64,000 bases of DNA, taken from the NCBI GenBank assembly GCA_025449115.1, contig JAHLKC010000015.1, positions 62,001 to 126,000 on the forward strand, read 5' to 3'. The notes below the pieces were generated by a model, which did no database searches, had not been told where the DNA came from, and was given only the letters and a program-made list of their open reading frames with translations. Source of the stretch: Chytridium lagenaria. Its lineage: Eukaryota; Chytridiomycota; Chytridiomycetes; Chytridiales; Chytridiaceae. The position numbers and the translations under genes are program-made. Of this stretch, positions 32,197-43,909 are shown piece after piece; position 1 is the first letter of the stretch; each line of letters begins with the position of its first letter.

Positions 32197-34289
32197 CTAA
32201 AAATATCCCCGTCGCCCCCTCCTTCCCCACTTTAAAACCGCACCCCACCAACTCCCCACCGTCTTTCGTTCCTTCCAACCGGAAAAATTCCGAAACCATA
32301 CTGAAAATGTAGATACAAGGAGATTGGAAAGGGTTTGAAAACTGGGACGATGGGCGAATAAAAAGAGTTTGGACGCCGGGATGGTGACAACGGGAGCAGG
32401 TGTATGATGACTAACGCCACTATCCATTTGACTCCCATCTCTCACCGTCCGCCTCACCCTTCCTTCCCTCGCTGCCATCACCCCAACCAAATACCACATC
32501 ACCTCCCACCAACCCCCCTGGACAGCCTCCTCAATGCCGTTTTCGGGTCTCCCTCCCCGTCTCACAAGTATACGCACGACATCAAGATGACCTAATGCAG
32601 CGGCAATTTGGATGGGACGCGAGAGCGAGAGCGTGGAGAGAGGGTGATGCGTGATATGGGTGTTGAGGATGTGGAGGACGGCAAGGGCGTTGCCGGTGTG
32701 CGCGGATTCTTGAAGGAGGAGGTTGGCAAGGTCGGTGGAGGGGTCGGTGGAGGGGTCGGTGGAGGAAGAGATGGAGGGAGGGGTCGGCTGGGAAGGGGTG
32801 TCGGCCCAGGAAGACGATGAGTGGATTGAATTATATTCTGAACGCAATTGCCTTTCACTGGAAAAGTGGCCCCAACCATCAACACCAGAATCCACATGGG
32901 CTGAATCACCAATCTTTGTGAGTGCCGCAGGATCATCCTGGTTATCATAATTCGACCCTACTATTGTTGTAGCATCTGTGACGTCACTCCATGAACGTGA
33001 CGCCTTCCCATCTGATGAAGTATCATCCCCCATTTCGTCCCACCCTGCGAGCATCGCCACAATCTTAAGGACCTCTATTTGCTCTTCATGGAGGTACGCA
33101 TTCCTCGCTGCAGCTTGAAGGACCTCGACGCCCTTCGGCGATGAAGGATCAAAGGACGGAGATGTAGGCCGAGTCGTTGTTCGTGGTAATGGAGTAGAGC
33201 TAGAGGGTTCAGAATATGTTTGCGCGGACGTAGTGTCAACTTTGATTGATTCTGATGATGCGGTTCTTCGCCGATGATGCTCTAAAAAAACTTTTAAAAC
33301 ACCAATCGACCCAGACTGTGCGGCGCAAAGATGCGCTTCCCCATCAAAATCGTCCAGTAAGATGATGTTGGAGTCAAGTAAGTATGAGACGACGGAGGGG
33401 GAATCGTCGTAGACGGCAAGGAGAAAGGCTTCGGTGATGGCAGGAGTCTGGATGGAAGGCGTTGAGTTGGTAAAGAGACGAGGTGAGTATGGGAAAGGTG
33501 TTGCAGAGAGTTGGAGGAGATGATGAAAAGAGTCTTTCCGGTCCGTTGTTGCGGCCCAACGAAGTGCAAAGTGGTCGTCCATGGAGATATCCTTTAAAAT
33601 AATGTTTTTATAAACTATTAGTGACAGAAAATACGGTGGAGGTAACAAGTTGTAAAACAGTAGTTGCCAATGCTCAAAGCGGTGTAAAGATTGCAAAGGT
33701 AGCAATATCTTGTCGCTTCACACAACTACCCACTCTTTACTTCCTAAGCGACCTGATGACTTACCAAAGAATAACGACCACAAGTCCTCCAATCTCTGCT
33801 TCCCTTAGCCCAATTCTCTGACCATTTCAACGCCTTTTCCAGGCCCCTACCAACAAACTCTATAGTATCTAGCCTTTTCGGGCTGTTATGCACAACAGTC
33901 ACAAATTCCCTGTCAACAAGCCTCAAAGAAGAATGTGTGAAGCCCGTCAACACAAACATTGCAGCAACGTACTCCACACCAAGATGCCACCAATCCAGTT
34001 TCTCCAGTAAAGGGAATACGGATACAGAGAGGGGTGAGAATTCCGGACAAGTATGTGGTTCACATTTTCGCCGTAAAGTTGATGCAAGACTGTTGATAAA
34101 TGACGACGCCCCGGATGCCATCAAGTACATGAGAAGGTTCTCTGTGGTGAATGTGAGGCCCAAAGGTGAAGTGAGGAGGGCATGGAACGATCTTGATGTT
34201 GCTGAGAGACGAACGAGTGCATGTGGGTGGATGTGGACGAGGGATCTTAGTAGGACCTCTGAAGGGAGGTCATGCAGCAAAGGCATCAT
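32197..34289 (-). CDS. F-box and ankyrin-repeat protein
   Basis: Two exons, 34289-33765 and 33591-32197, join in phase 0 across a 173-nt GT-AG intron to give about 639 residues. The N-terminus (LLHDLPSEVLLRSLVHI...LSATSRSFHALL) fits an F-box of about 40 residues. The second exon has ankyrin-like units: FALRWAATTDRKDSFHHLL, AFLLAVYDDSPSVVSYLLDS, AHLCAAQSGSIGVLKVFLEH and IQIAAALGHLDVVRILVRRG, separated by Ser/Thr/Pro-rich disordered spacers. F-box proteins bind Skp1 and bring substrates to SCF ubiquitin ligases, with the ankyrin part presumably binding substrate. A second gene of this type lies at 40.9-42.4 kb on the same strand. The stop is at 32197. Confidence 0.75.
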
Positions 34290-35752
34290 AGTTAGGAGTT
34301 AAAGTATATAACACTATGCTGATGGGTAGTTAGTTGAAGATGTTGATGATGATTTTGATGGTGATGACGATGTACGGCAGTGTGTGTTTTCCCATCAAGC
34401 AAAGGAAATGAGGATATTGGTTGGTGGTGGTGGTGGTGGTGGTGGTGGTGGTAAACATGCCAAAATAACAACAAACACAACCGAAATGAGATCCAGATTT
34501 TCACTATCTGGTGGGACCGTTTTGAGGAATAACGGAAGATGAGGACGAATCAACACCCAAATGTTCAAACCCTCCATCGACATATCGACCCTTCGCACTC
34601 CATCCACTCAATCTGGTGCCTCTCACGTACAATGTGATGGTATATGTGTTTAAACTTAGGTGTTCTAGTTCGACAGAGAAGAAAGACCTGGGGATTGATG
34701 ATTTAGGCGGACGATGCACCCGAGGGGCTTGTGGAGCATCAAGACTCCGATCTGCTTTGCATTATACGTCATTGTGTAGAGTACAGGTAGCGGCTTAACG
34801 ATTTTGTCCAACTCCTTGCCCTATATCCCTTTCTACTTTAACAAATATCCAAACCCTGACCTCGTTCGAATCGCCCTCTCTCAAGCCCCATCTATGTCCT
34901 CTTCAACGCCAAAATTCCTTCAGGCCTTTTAGACTAGTCCCTTTGACCGCAAACCAGAAAATATGAAAGCGCAAGCATGACCAGCAACCAAGCTAGTAAT
35001 ATCAGCTTCTTTTTTTTAATACCGTCGATCGCCATTCTTATTACTTGCCCGCGAAAACGCCCCATCCATATATCCCACAGCGGCCCCATCTACGCCCTCT
35101 TTCCAGTCTCTTTCCCGCAGCGACCTATGCGGACCTTTTTAAACCTTCTCCTTCCCATCCGTCATCATCGACCCTGTCACGCTTGGCAAATCCTACCTTC
35201 GTAGTCACAATTCCTTTCGTTTTGACATGGTTGAGTATGCTCAATTGTGATGGGAGATTCTTTCAGCCCCAAGTCACGCTTACGCACTTTTTTTATATTT
35301 TCCGCATTTCTATGGGATAGTGTACCTATCGGGAACCCTAACGCTTTAGAGAGCTACGGCCGTGAAGTTGCTTTTCTTAGAATCTCACTGCTTTCCCACT
35401 TTATCCATTTTGATTGACATTACTCATGCACTGATTCGTATGACACTGCTAACAACTCCGAAGGCCACCGAATTTATCATGTGCTGAAGGAAAGCTGATA
35501 ATGCGGGATTTGGGTTGATGAGGTATGAGCCCTCAATGGGTATCTTGAGGATACGGACGGACGCACGTCATGTTGATGATGTTGTGCTGTCTGCGCGCGT
35601 GTTTATGTTTTGTTTTTCTCGAAGTTTTATTTTTCAATAAGCAACAGCTTGTATTATGCAGTATCATCCTCGCAAAATGAATTGCTGTATAACTTGGATG
35701 GAGTAACGAACAAAACAAAAAATTGTTGGACTGTCACTCCAACGTTTGTAGC
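34290..35752. other. Intergenic with (GGT)n and no convincing gene
   Basis: Contains the (GGT)n tract at 34423-34452. A minus-strand frame near 34719-34504 (includes LNTYTITLYVRGTRLSGW) looks faintly protein-like and could be an exon, but nothing around it supports a gene. The rest is spacer and the promoter of the AT-hook gene. Confidence 0.4.
34423..34452. repeat. (GGT)n microsatellite
   Basis: Ten uninterrupted GGT units followed by GTAAAC. On the minus strand it would read as poly-His or poly-Thr, but no gene is supported. Confidence 0.9.
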
Positions 35753-38637
35753 ATGGAGTGCTCAACAAAGGAGGCCGCCGACGCTTCGCTTTTACCAACA
35801 CGAAAAAGGGAAGCCGAAAAGGTGACGCCTTCCAATTCTTCTCAAGGAACGCCTTCTGCACGGAAAAAACGAGGACGCCCGCCAAAGAACCCCAATGCTC
35901 TTGCTGAATCCGGAGAGGAGAAAGGTATTGGCGATATGCCCCTCTTTACTCTAGTTGCCATGCAAGCCCCTCTCTTTCATTTTCATTGAGATAACTTGCT
36001 GTTCAGGTTTTCACAATGACAACGCTATCAATGGACCAAAGGTGAATTCTGAGTCACAAGCCACGAAAGTGTTGCCAGAGGCCGTTTTGGGATCCCCTCT
36101 ATCGAGCATATTGGTGAGGAGCAACCGTCTGTAAATGCTGCGTGGCTTACCTACGGGATGAATCTTGTTTGAAACAGTACAAGTCGTTAACACTGCAAGG
36201 TCATCGCATGAATTGCACTTCGCTCATCCCATCCAAAACGTCAACTCAGAGCAAACTTATTCAACCAACACATCTCTCGTTTCGTCACCCACCCGAGAAC
36301 ATTCCCCAATAGACCTACCACTTGCCATCTCATGGATACCCCCCAGCCCCAAATAAATTCACAACCACGCACATCGCAAGCTCACACCCCTCTCCTCCCA
36401 CATCCACCACCACACGCAATTCCGTCAGTCATGTTCCCCGGCCCCTTCCTCGACGCCGCGGATGCTCTCATCGAAATAGAGGATTCATTGGAAGACGAAC
36501 CGCCCGTTCCACGAGCCAGTGCTTTGAAAAAATATCTTGAGATGGTGCAAGCACGAGTGGTGCAGGAGACAAAAGGGTCCGAGATGCCAGCATGTTATAA
36601 GGCGGGGACATTTTGGATTAGACCGCAGATGGAGTCAGGATTTTTTGCACAACGGCATCTAGAGACTTGCGCATGTATAGGGATCGCTGAAGGGTCAGAA
36701 GGTGTTGAACACCACAGAAGAGGTAATTCAATCCCAACGATGTTATAGTCTAATCATGATTAGATTGCCTTGAATTCTCCGCCGACGAGCTCCCCACCCC
36801 CCGACATATTCGTCTGGCACCCCAACCTCCTCCTCGACAAAGCCCTCCGCTGCCAAAACTCTCCATGCGACGGCCACTACAAATCTAACGGTTGGAACAA
36901 AGACCCTGTCGCACGTCGCGTTATCGACCTCGACCGATCCTTTTACCTCATGAGTCCCCGCTACAAATGCGCCCGATGTCGCGAAACCGTAAACGCGCAT
37001 GACCGTAAAATCCTTGACGCCATTCCTGCCCGCCTCCGCGTTGAATTCCCTGCACTGCTTCGTCATCGCACCGCGCTGTCACATCGTGTTGTCGAGATGC
37101 TCCTTGCGCATCCGCAGACGGCTTCTGGGCGACGAGCGGTGTTTGCGATGGGTGATGGGGTGGCATCGACGACGCCATGAGAGGATGGAGCTTCAGTATG
37201 TGGATGCTATGGCGCATCGACGGGATCGGGCTTTGACGATTCCGCAGTTGGAACAGGCGGCGATGGACGTTGAGAGTGGGGAGGAGGAACTGGAGTACCA
37301 GGAGGATTTTGAGTCGAATGGAGAGGTGGAGGTGATGGATATGGAGGTTGCGAAGGAGTTGATTAGAACTGTGGAGTTGGCGCAGAGGAGAATGACAAAG
37401 GCGGGGGCTCTAGACGGAGCAACTGCACATAGAAGTGAACCTTTGATGCCTGGTACGCAAGACTATCCTGCTGAGGTTTCGTCGGGTGTAATATCTCCCG
37501 TTGAAGAAATAGGACAAAAATGTAGTATGTGTTTTTTATATATTTTGAGGTGGCCTACGTTATGAATCGTTGCCTAAATGTTTTAAAATAGGGGGGGAAA
37601 ATTCAACGTAGTTCCTTGTCGTCATCGTCGAAATCGGATAATACAGCCATTCCACGCCCTCGTCCTCAACGAATAATACTGAATTCATATCGGAGAGCGT
37701 CGAAGCCGGCGAAGCAGCTACAATGATTGACGATATGCAACACCCTCCAGCGCTTTCGGATCACTTGCCGGTACGAAAAGAAGCTGCAGGTTTTTTATCG
37801 CTCACATACCTTTTTTTCATTAGCCAAGTACAGTAAAATATCCAGTTATCGCTCCTAAGCCAGATACTCCACCGTACAGCTTTCTCAACAGAATAGTAAG
37901 AGTACAGGCGTCGGAGCCGGCAAAGCAGTCAACTACTCCTTCTGGATCGCCAGCACCATCTTTGAGGCCCTTACTTCCACGCTCAACACCATCGTCAACA
38001 ACATCGTCATTTGTGGACCACTTCCCGTTAACCAAAACATATACGACTTCAAATTTTCCCGGAAACCCTGCTGTATTCCATGGTAACCCTATACCAGACT
38101 CAATGGCAATATCCGACCCCACTATACCCACTCCACAGCTCACGTATCATATCCCAATAGCACCAAACCCTGTCCCCCAGCAACTCGCTCCTACACCCTC
38201 CCCCACAGAATCCTCCGCACACTTAAATCTCCCCACTTACTCCTCCGAGCCTTACTCCCCCTCCAAACGTCGAGGCCGCAGATCCCGTGCAAAGCTCATT
38301 CATCCTCCACCCAACACCTACGAAACCCTATTCGGTCGGACGGATCCACCCGCCGTCTCCTCACTACACCCAACGCCACCACCTTTGTCCCCGTTGTCAC
38401 TCTTCGCCCCGCTGCGCCCCGCACACGACCAGCTTTGCTACCTGCCCCGCAGAGGTTTCCGCAGCCGCTGGTGAGACCGGCTGTGAGACCGGGGAAGGGG
38501 AGACGGGGGATGGGAAGGGGTTGTTGGAGGGATTGCCGGATGAGCCTTGTGGGTGTGAGGAAGGGAAGGGGTGTCCTGGGAAAAATGTGAGGTTGGCTTG
38601 TTTAGTGTTGAGAGAGGAGTTGGTGAAAGGGTTGTGA
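35753..38637 (+). CDS. AT-hook protein with DUF6729-like zinc ribbon
   Basis: Exon 1 (35753-35924) begins MECSTKEAADASL and carries a canonical AT-hook, KKRGRPPKNP. Exon 2 is 36007-36113, in phase. Later exons include 36.3-36.73 kb and 36.76-37.5 kb. The latter has FVWHPNLLLDKALRCQNSPC...RRVIDLDRSFYLMSPRYKCARC...FPALLRHRTALSHRVVEML. From memory this matches the Cys-ribbon domain Pfam calls DUF6729, seen in proteins linked to transposons in fungi and animals; four Cys (CxxxxC and CxxC) would bind zinc. A second basic patch, SKRRGRRSRAK, is near 38.27 kb, and a Cys-rich end follows (PCGCEEGKGCPGK). Frame changes near 36340, 37120 and 38310 imply unrecognised introns or indels, so exon ends in the middle are approximate. 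It is probably a DNA-binding or domesticated transposon protein. Confidence 0.5.
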
Positions 38638-39243
38638 AAGAGGTGTTGATGATTGTTTATTAGCATTCTTTATTGGTAATATGTTAATGAATTTCCTGTA
38701 TGATAATGAAGTTTGGAAATGCAATAATAATTCAATACGCCTGCGGGATCTAGCTTAAGAAAACGGGTAAAACGGGCCTCTTCGCGGAGTTGGAGTTTTT
38801 GCGATACCAATACTCCATGAAGGAGGCTCACACGGAGATGCCACTATCGGTGCGATAACCATTCATCAGATAGCCTAAACAATGATGAAACGTGCAGTTG
38901 ACCTTCACGTATCTAGCAACATTTCAGTTTTCATGAAAAAAAAAAGGTATTGTCTCACAATCGATTTAATGTATGTGTGGAGTTAAAGGGGGGGGGGGAA
39001 TTAAAAAAAAAAAAAAAAAAAAACCCAGAGTTTATCACATATGGACAATGAAAAGCGTTTGAGCCGGATAAGACAAAGGAAAAGAGATTGAACCAGATAA
39101 CGAAAAACGATAAAGAAGGTGACGAAAACAAAAAAGCATGAAAAAAATTACTAGCCGAGAAACGGTATAAAATGAAGGGAATAAAAAAAATAAAATGCAG
39201 AAGCGCAACAACTCCCACTTCCACCCATAGGATTTTTAAAACA
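38638..39243. other. Intergenic, poly-A/G tracts
   Basis: Contains a G-run and A-run at about 38989-39023 between convergent genes. No gene seen. Confidence 0.5.
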
Positions 39244-40591
39244 TCAAATCACACCCTTTCTCCAAATCCCCACTTTCCTATTATGTTCAACCGTAAACTC
39301 CTCCACCTCGACTGCATCTCCCAAAGCAACCCTAACTCCCACCTCCCCTGCACCGCATTCATCCCAAAAACACGCCTGAAACTTATCTCCGGATCCGTCC
39401 TCCGATACCCATCATCGTAATCATAGGTTCCCTCTTCAACACGCCAGTTTCAAGATCATTTCCGGGGACAGGACATCTCGTGCATCTTGATGAGATGTAA
39501 AAGGGGATTTTGGGTGAAGAGGGTGGGTGAATGGATATCACTTTCCAGGTTTCTTCGTTGAAGGCGGGGAGGCTTGGACCGTCTATGCTGATGTTTGAAC
39601 GGAAGTTGAGAGTTTGGATTGTGTGGGCGGTTGGGGTGAGACGGGAGTTGAGGTCACGGATGGAGGATTCGGTGGTGATGAGGAAGGGGAAGCCGTCACC
39701 AAAAGAAAGCCTGTATCATGTAATATGTATTAAAATAATGGAATCTTGAAATGAATGAATACCTGTGGCTCATGTTTTAGCAATTCCTTTGGCGGTGTAT
39801 GTCTTTCCTTGATGCTTCGAACACCTCGGGATCCTAATATCGATCAAATCATTCATTGTTACAGAACGGAGGGTAAAAGAGTCTGCTCACCTTGATCACC
39901 AACCTCGCTTTTAATCCTAAAAACCGGTCCACCATGCTGCAGCATCGTCTCCCTCATCAATAGCATCAACTTCTTGATCCCAAATCTCAACCCTCTTTGC
40001 AGAAGCGCTCTCAAGGTCCCTATATTCTAAAGTTTAAAAAAACGCGGAAGCAACAAGTGAAATAAATAAATATCCCGTCGGACACGGTCAACAAAGTTAA
40101 CTGAAAGAGACGAGATATAACAAGTATCAAAATACAAAAATAACAATCAAGGTTTTCTTTGCTCTCTCTTACTTTCTAAACTCAACCACCAACTCTCTCA
40201 TCCCAGGCGCACTCAACCAATCCTCCCTCCCTTCTTATACCCATCGGGTCCCTGCCCACCTCAATCCTCGGCTTCACCAACACCATCTTGGATGCACACG
40301 CTGCGTAACAAACTAAAAAACAAAAAGACCCTCATTTTTAGCATTCACACCATGAACAACCCAGCAATCACTGACCTTTCCCTTCTATCACGACCATCCA
40401 CAACCGATCCATTCAAAACCACCCACACCTATCCAAGCACTCTGAACAGGAATACCCGCATGATTTGATGGGATAGAATGTGGAGACCGGTTACTTTGAG
40501 TGGACCTGGAGGGACGATTGGGGAGGTGGGTTTGGAGGGAGAAATGGCTGCTGCGATGCTTTGAGCAAGGAGCACTGCGAGTGTCCACATT
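39244..40591 (-). CDS. MOSC-domain (mARC-like) protein, frame-broken
   Basis: Minus-strand pieces together spell a MOSC protein of the molybdenum-cofactor, amidoxime-reducing component type. From 40591 the start MWTLAVLLAQSIAAAIS is a signal or membrane anchor. Next come MOSC_N signatures YPIKSCG (near 40460), IPVQSAWIGVGG, DRLWMVVIEGK (near 40395) and KMVLVKPRIEVG (near 40290). Downstream exons give a LLMRETMLQHGGPVF segment (near 39930), then GFPFLITTESSIRDLNSRL, NFRSNISIDG, RCTRCPVPG (near 39480), YRRTDPEISFRRVFGMNAV (near 39375) and VALGDAVEVEEF near the end. The conserved Cys of RCTRCPVPG is the usual molybdenum ligand position in MOSC proteins. Consecutive motifs lie in different frames at about five places (near 40450, 40400, 40210, 39430 and 39330), usually at G-runs. 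It is either a young pseudogene or a casualty of sequencing indels. Confidence 0.62.
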
Positions 40592-40956
40592 TTTTGAAAT
40601 TGTTAAGATGACAAACTATTAAATACTTTGAACCATATCGCTATTCTCTCAACTTTGAACCCTCCTCTTTCGAGGGAAAAATGCCAGACTTTACGCTGAA
40701 GAGATAATTCCTTTCCTGAAACATTTTGGCTTTTCTCATTATGCTTTTTCAAATCCTTTGCTCCCCTTGCCCACCATCATTTTGGATAATTATCCATCAC
40801 AGACGCGATAATCGTTTTGACTTTTATCAAACATTAACATCCTTTTATTTTCCATAATAAATCCGTATAACCACCCGAAAACTGAAATGTCAATGGAATC
40901 ACGGTCCCAACCACTACATTCCACCAAAATGATATAACATAATCCAACACCCAATT

Positions 40957-42370
40957 TCACACTCTCTTCACCCCTCTCAAAAACTCCACAACCTCCTCCA
41001 ACCCCTTCCGTCTCCCCGCCATCTCCACCGCCGTTCCATCCATCCCCTCCACGTCCGGATCCGCCCCAACTCCAAAACCAACACCTTGGCGCACTCCCAA
41101 AACCTCTTTTGCGGCCCCTCGGAACACTTGACCGCACTCCCCGGTCGAAACGAATGCACGAGCTGATGCAACGGTCTCCAACGGAACCATCGCCTCTGCA
41201 CGAAATTGGCGTTGGGCGCACAGTGGACGAGGTAGCGGATGATGGAGGGGTGACGCGTGTTGCAGGCGGCAAAGAGGGCAGCGGTGAGATCTTGATCTTC
41301 AATATCATCGTCATCGTCGTCGATGGGTGGGGACTGGGGAAGGTTGTTTGGTGGTGGTTATAGCTGTGAAGGTGACGACGACGAGGAGAAAGACGTTTCG
41401 ACGGGTTTGATCGGATGCGGTACAGGAGATCACGTCCATCCAGTCTTCATGTAGCTCAACGTTCTCAACGACAGCTTTCATGGCATCTAGGTCGAGATCA
41501 CCGTTTTCTTTAAGAGATACTCTCGTCAAAGCTTCTCGAGTTGGCCATCGCCCTCTTGCCAGCATTCTTACAATCTCAAGTCTTCCGGCACCGGCAGATC
41601 TTGTCAATGGTGTTTCGTTTCGATCGTTCCTGAGATCAGGACGCGCACCAAAGGCGAGAAGCATACCGACCATCAGGATATCCCCTGCATCAGATGCGAG
41701 AACAAGGGGTGGGGTTTCGGTATTTCGTGGAGGAGGCGTTGGGATCCATCTGCGAGCCGTGCTGCGAGAGAAGAGTCCAAGCTAGTCGATGCATTTTCTC
41801 GGAGGCTGCGAGATGGAGGAGCGTGAATGCTTCGCCTAATGGGTGTTGACGGTCGATAGGATGGGTTGGGTGTTGCGGGGACGGGTTTGTGAGTGTTGGG
41901 AGGATGTTGAAGGGGAGGAGACGGAGGAGGATTTGTTCACGGTCTGGGAGTTTAGCGAGGAAGCGGGGGCGGATGAGATGACGGGTTGAGGAGCCGTAGC
42001 GGGTTGCGAGGAGAGTTGCTTTGTAGGTTGGGGAGGACCAGATGGTGAGACGGAGGAGTTTTGAGAGGGAGGTGAGTTCGGCGAAACGGTGGAGGGAGTG
42101 GGAGGCGATGAGGAGGATGCGCGACCAGATCTCGGTGGGGAGCGGGGGGGATGGTTGGGTGGAGGGGATAAGGGCAAGAGAGTGGGTGGATTTTAAAGAG
42201 CTGAGACCGCGGTTGATGGTGGTGGCGAAGGTTTGGGTGGACGCGTCGTCGTTGTCGTCCTTATCTAACAGTTGTTTTTGGATGGTGTCAATGTGCATTG
42301 CTGACGACGCTGTGGACGGAATGGGATAGACTTTGTTTTGCATGCAGCTGTGAGTGCTGGCCATTGACAT
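40957..42370 (-). CDS. Second F-box/ankyrin protein, frame-broken
   Basis: The first part (42370 to about 41720) has an F-box-like segment, PPLPTEIWSRILLIASHSL, then AFTLLHLAASEKMHRLAWTLL. Ankyrin units follow in shifted frames: LVLASDAGDILMVGMLLAFG, ETPLTRSAGAGRLEIVRMLA, LFAACNTRHPSIIRYLVH and ADPDVEGMDGTAVEMAGRR, with a stop at 40957. The continuation in new frames happens near 41720, 41320, 41200 and 41080. The repeat signatures make it clear this is one gene. It is probably a paralogue of the gene at 32.2-34.3 kb and, like it, a candidate SCF substrate adaptor. Whether it is functional depends on the reality of the indels. Confidence 0.55.
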
Positions 42371-43909
42371 GTGTTTATTAGAGTCGAGGGTCGTGTTGCT
42401 AGATGTCTTTTTGATGTTAAAGACGGAAGCAGGTGAATTTAGAAGGGAACTCCAGAGAGGACGTTGGTTTTCCTTTCTATCCCTTTGTTTTGTGGGGGAT
42501 GGGGGATGAATGAGGGGATGGGGATAAATACTGCGCTGGGTATCAAAACAGGGGGTGGAGAAGTTGGTGATGGTTGAATGTTGAAATTGTCAGATAAGAT
42601 ATTTATTGTTACCATCATGGATTCCTTCTTTTACAGTGAATCTTTTTTTTCTTTCTTTTCATTTTTCTCATATCAAAGTTTAAGAAATCCATCATTCCGA
42701 TATCCATCGACAACCCATCCACCAGTGCTTGTTTTATTAAGCATGCGGTCGATGGGGTGGATGGTTTCTAGAGTGATGTTTTACTCGCATTGGGTGCTGT
42801 GCAGCTGGGTGATGAGAGAGGGTGTGGATGTGCATTTCATCTGCAGTCCGTCCATCCATCCCTCCCATTTCAGCTTTGCTGCTGTTGCTCGTTTCTCTTT
42901 TCTTTTCTAATGTTTGTTCGCACATTCCTTAGATCCCTCATCATGATGCATACGGTTGTCACAGGGAAAGGGAATTAATTGGGAGGTTGTTTGGACCTAG
43001 TTTGGAAGAAAAAGTCTTGGAGAGAGTGGACGCATTTTGCACACTTTTTTTTGAGCTTTTCCCCAAGTTAAATGTTTACACGCCCCCTGATTTTTCCCTG
43101 TTTTTCCTTGAGAGTCCCGTCCATCACCAGCTCTGTAAAGGCTGCGTTATTGTTGAGGCTTGAGTCATAAGTGTGCCAGATCACTGCTTTAGATTTCTTT
43201 TTCCTTGTTATAAGGAATTAGAGATTACCTCCTCATTGCCTTTCCCAATTACGTATCGTGTTTTGCTCCTCTTCGCTCGCCTTTCCACAGAGTGAGCAGA
43301 ACCAAAGGGAAGGGTTGGCGGGCATTACGTTTATTTTATTTTTTATTGATGGTTTTATATCGAGTATAAAGTAGTCTGTATCTATGGGTTCGGTAGAAGC
43401 TATTAAAGTATATGGGTAGAAACTATATAAATTTAAAATAAAAAGTGATTCTACCATCAGCATCGTCAGCATCATAAAGTAATACTCAACCACACCACCT
43501 TCATATAGGTAAATACCTATTCCAATACCCAATCTACCTAATCTAGTCTACTAGTTTCGCCTCACATACTCACTCACTACCTCATTACAACATTACTCTT
43601 ATTACAACAGCACCTGTATTACTACAACAACTCTATACTTTTTATAACCACATTCAATTTATTTTAATTTAATTTATTTTATTAATATTTATTTCTGAAC
43701 TAAAGCATTTTTACTTGAATATTTATTAAATACCTTGTTACCTTTGCCTAACCTTAACACCTTACCAGCTTACCTTACGTTACTACTACTGCCACCACCT
43801 TACCTTACCTTACCGTACTACATACTACTGCCAGACCTGCTTGCTTGCTAGCTAACTAGCTAACTGCTAGCTATACGATAGGATAGGATAGAATAGGAGG
43901 GGGTCAGCC
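42371..43909. other. Divergent promoter region, no gene
   Basis: 1.5 kb between the minus-strand F-box/ankyrin gene and the plus-strand F-box/LRR gene. The last 200 bp carry (CTTAC)n-type repeats near 43760-43820, interleaved TAGCTAAC units near 43845-43875, and GATAGGATAGGATAG just before the ATG. Confidence 0.5.
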
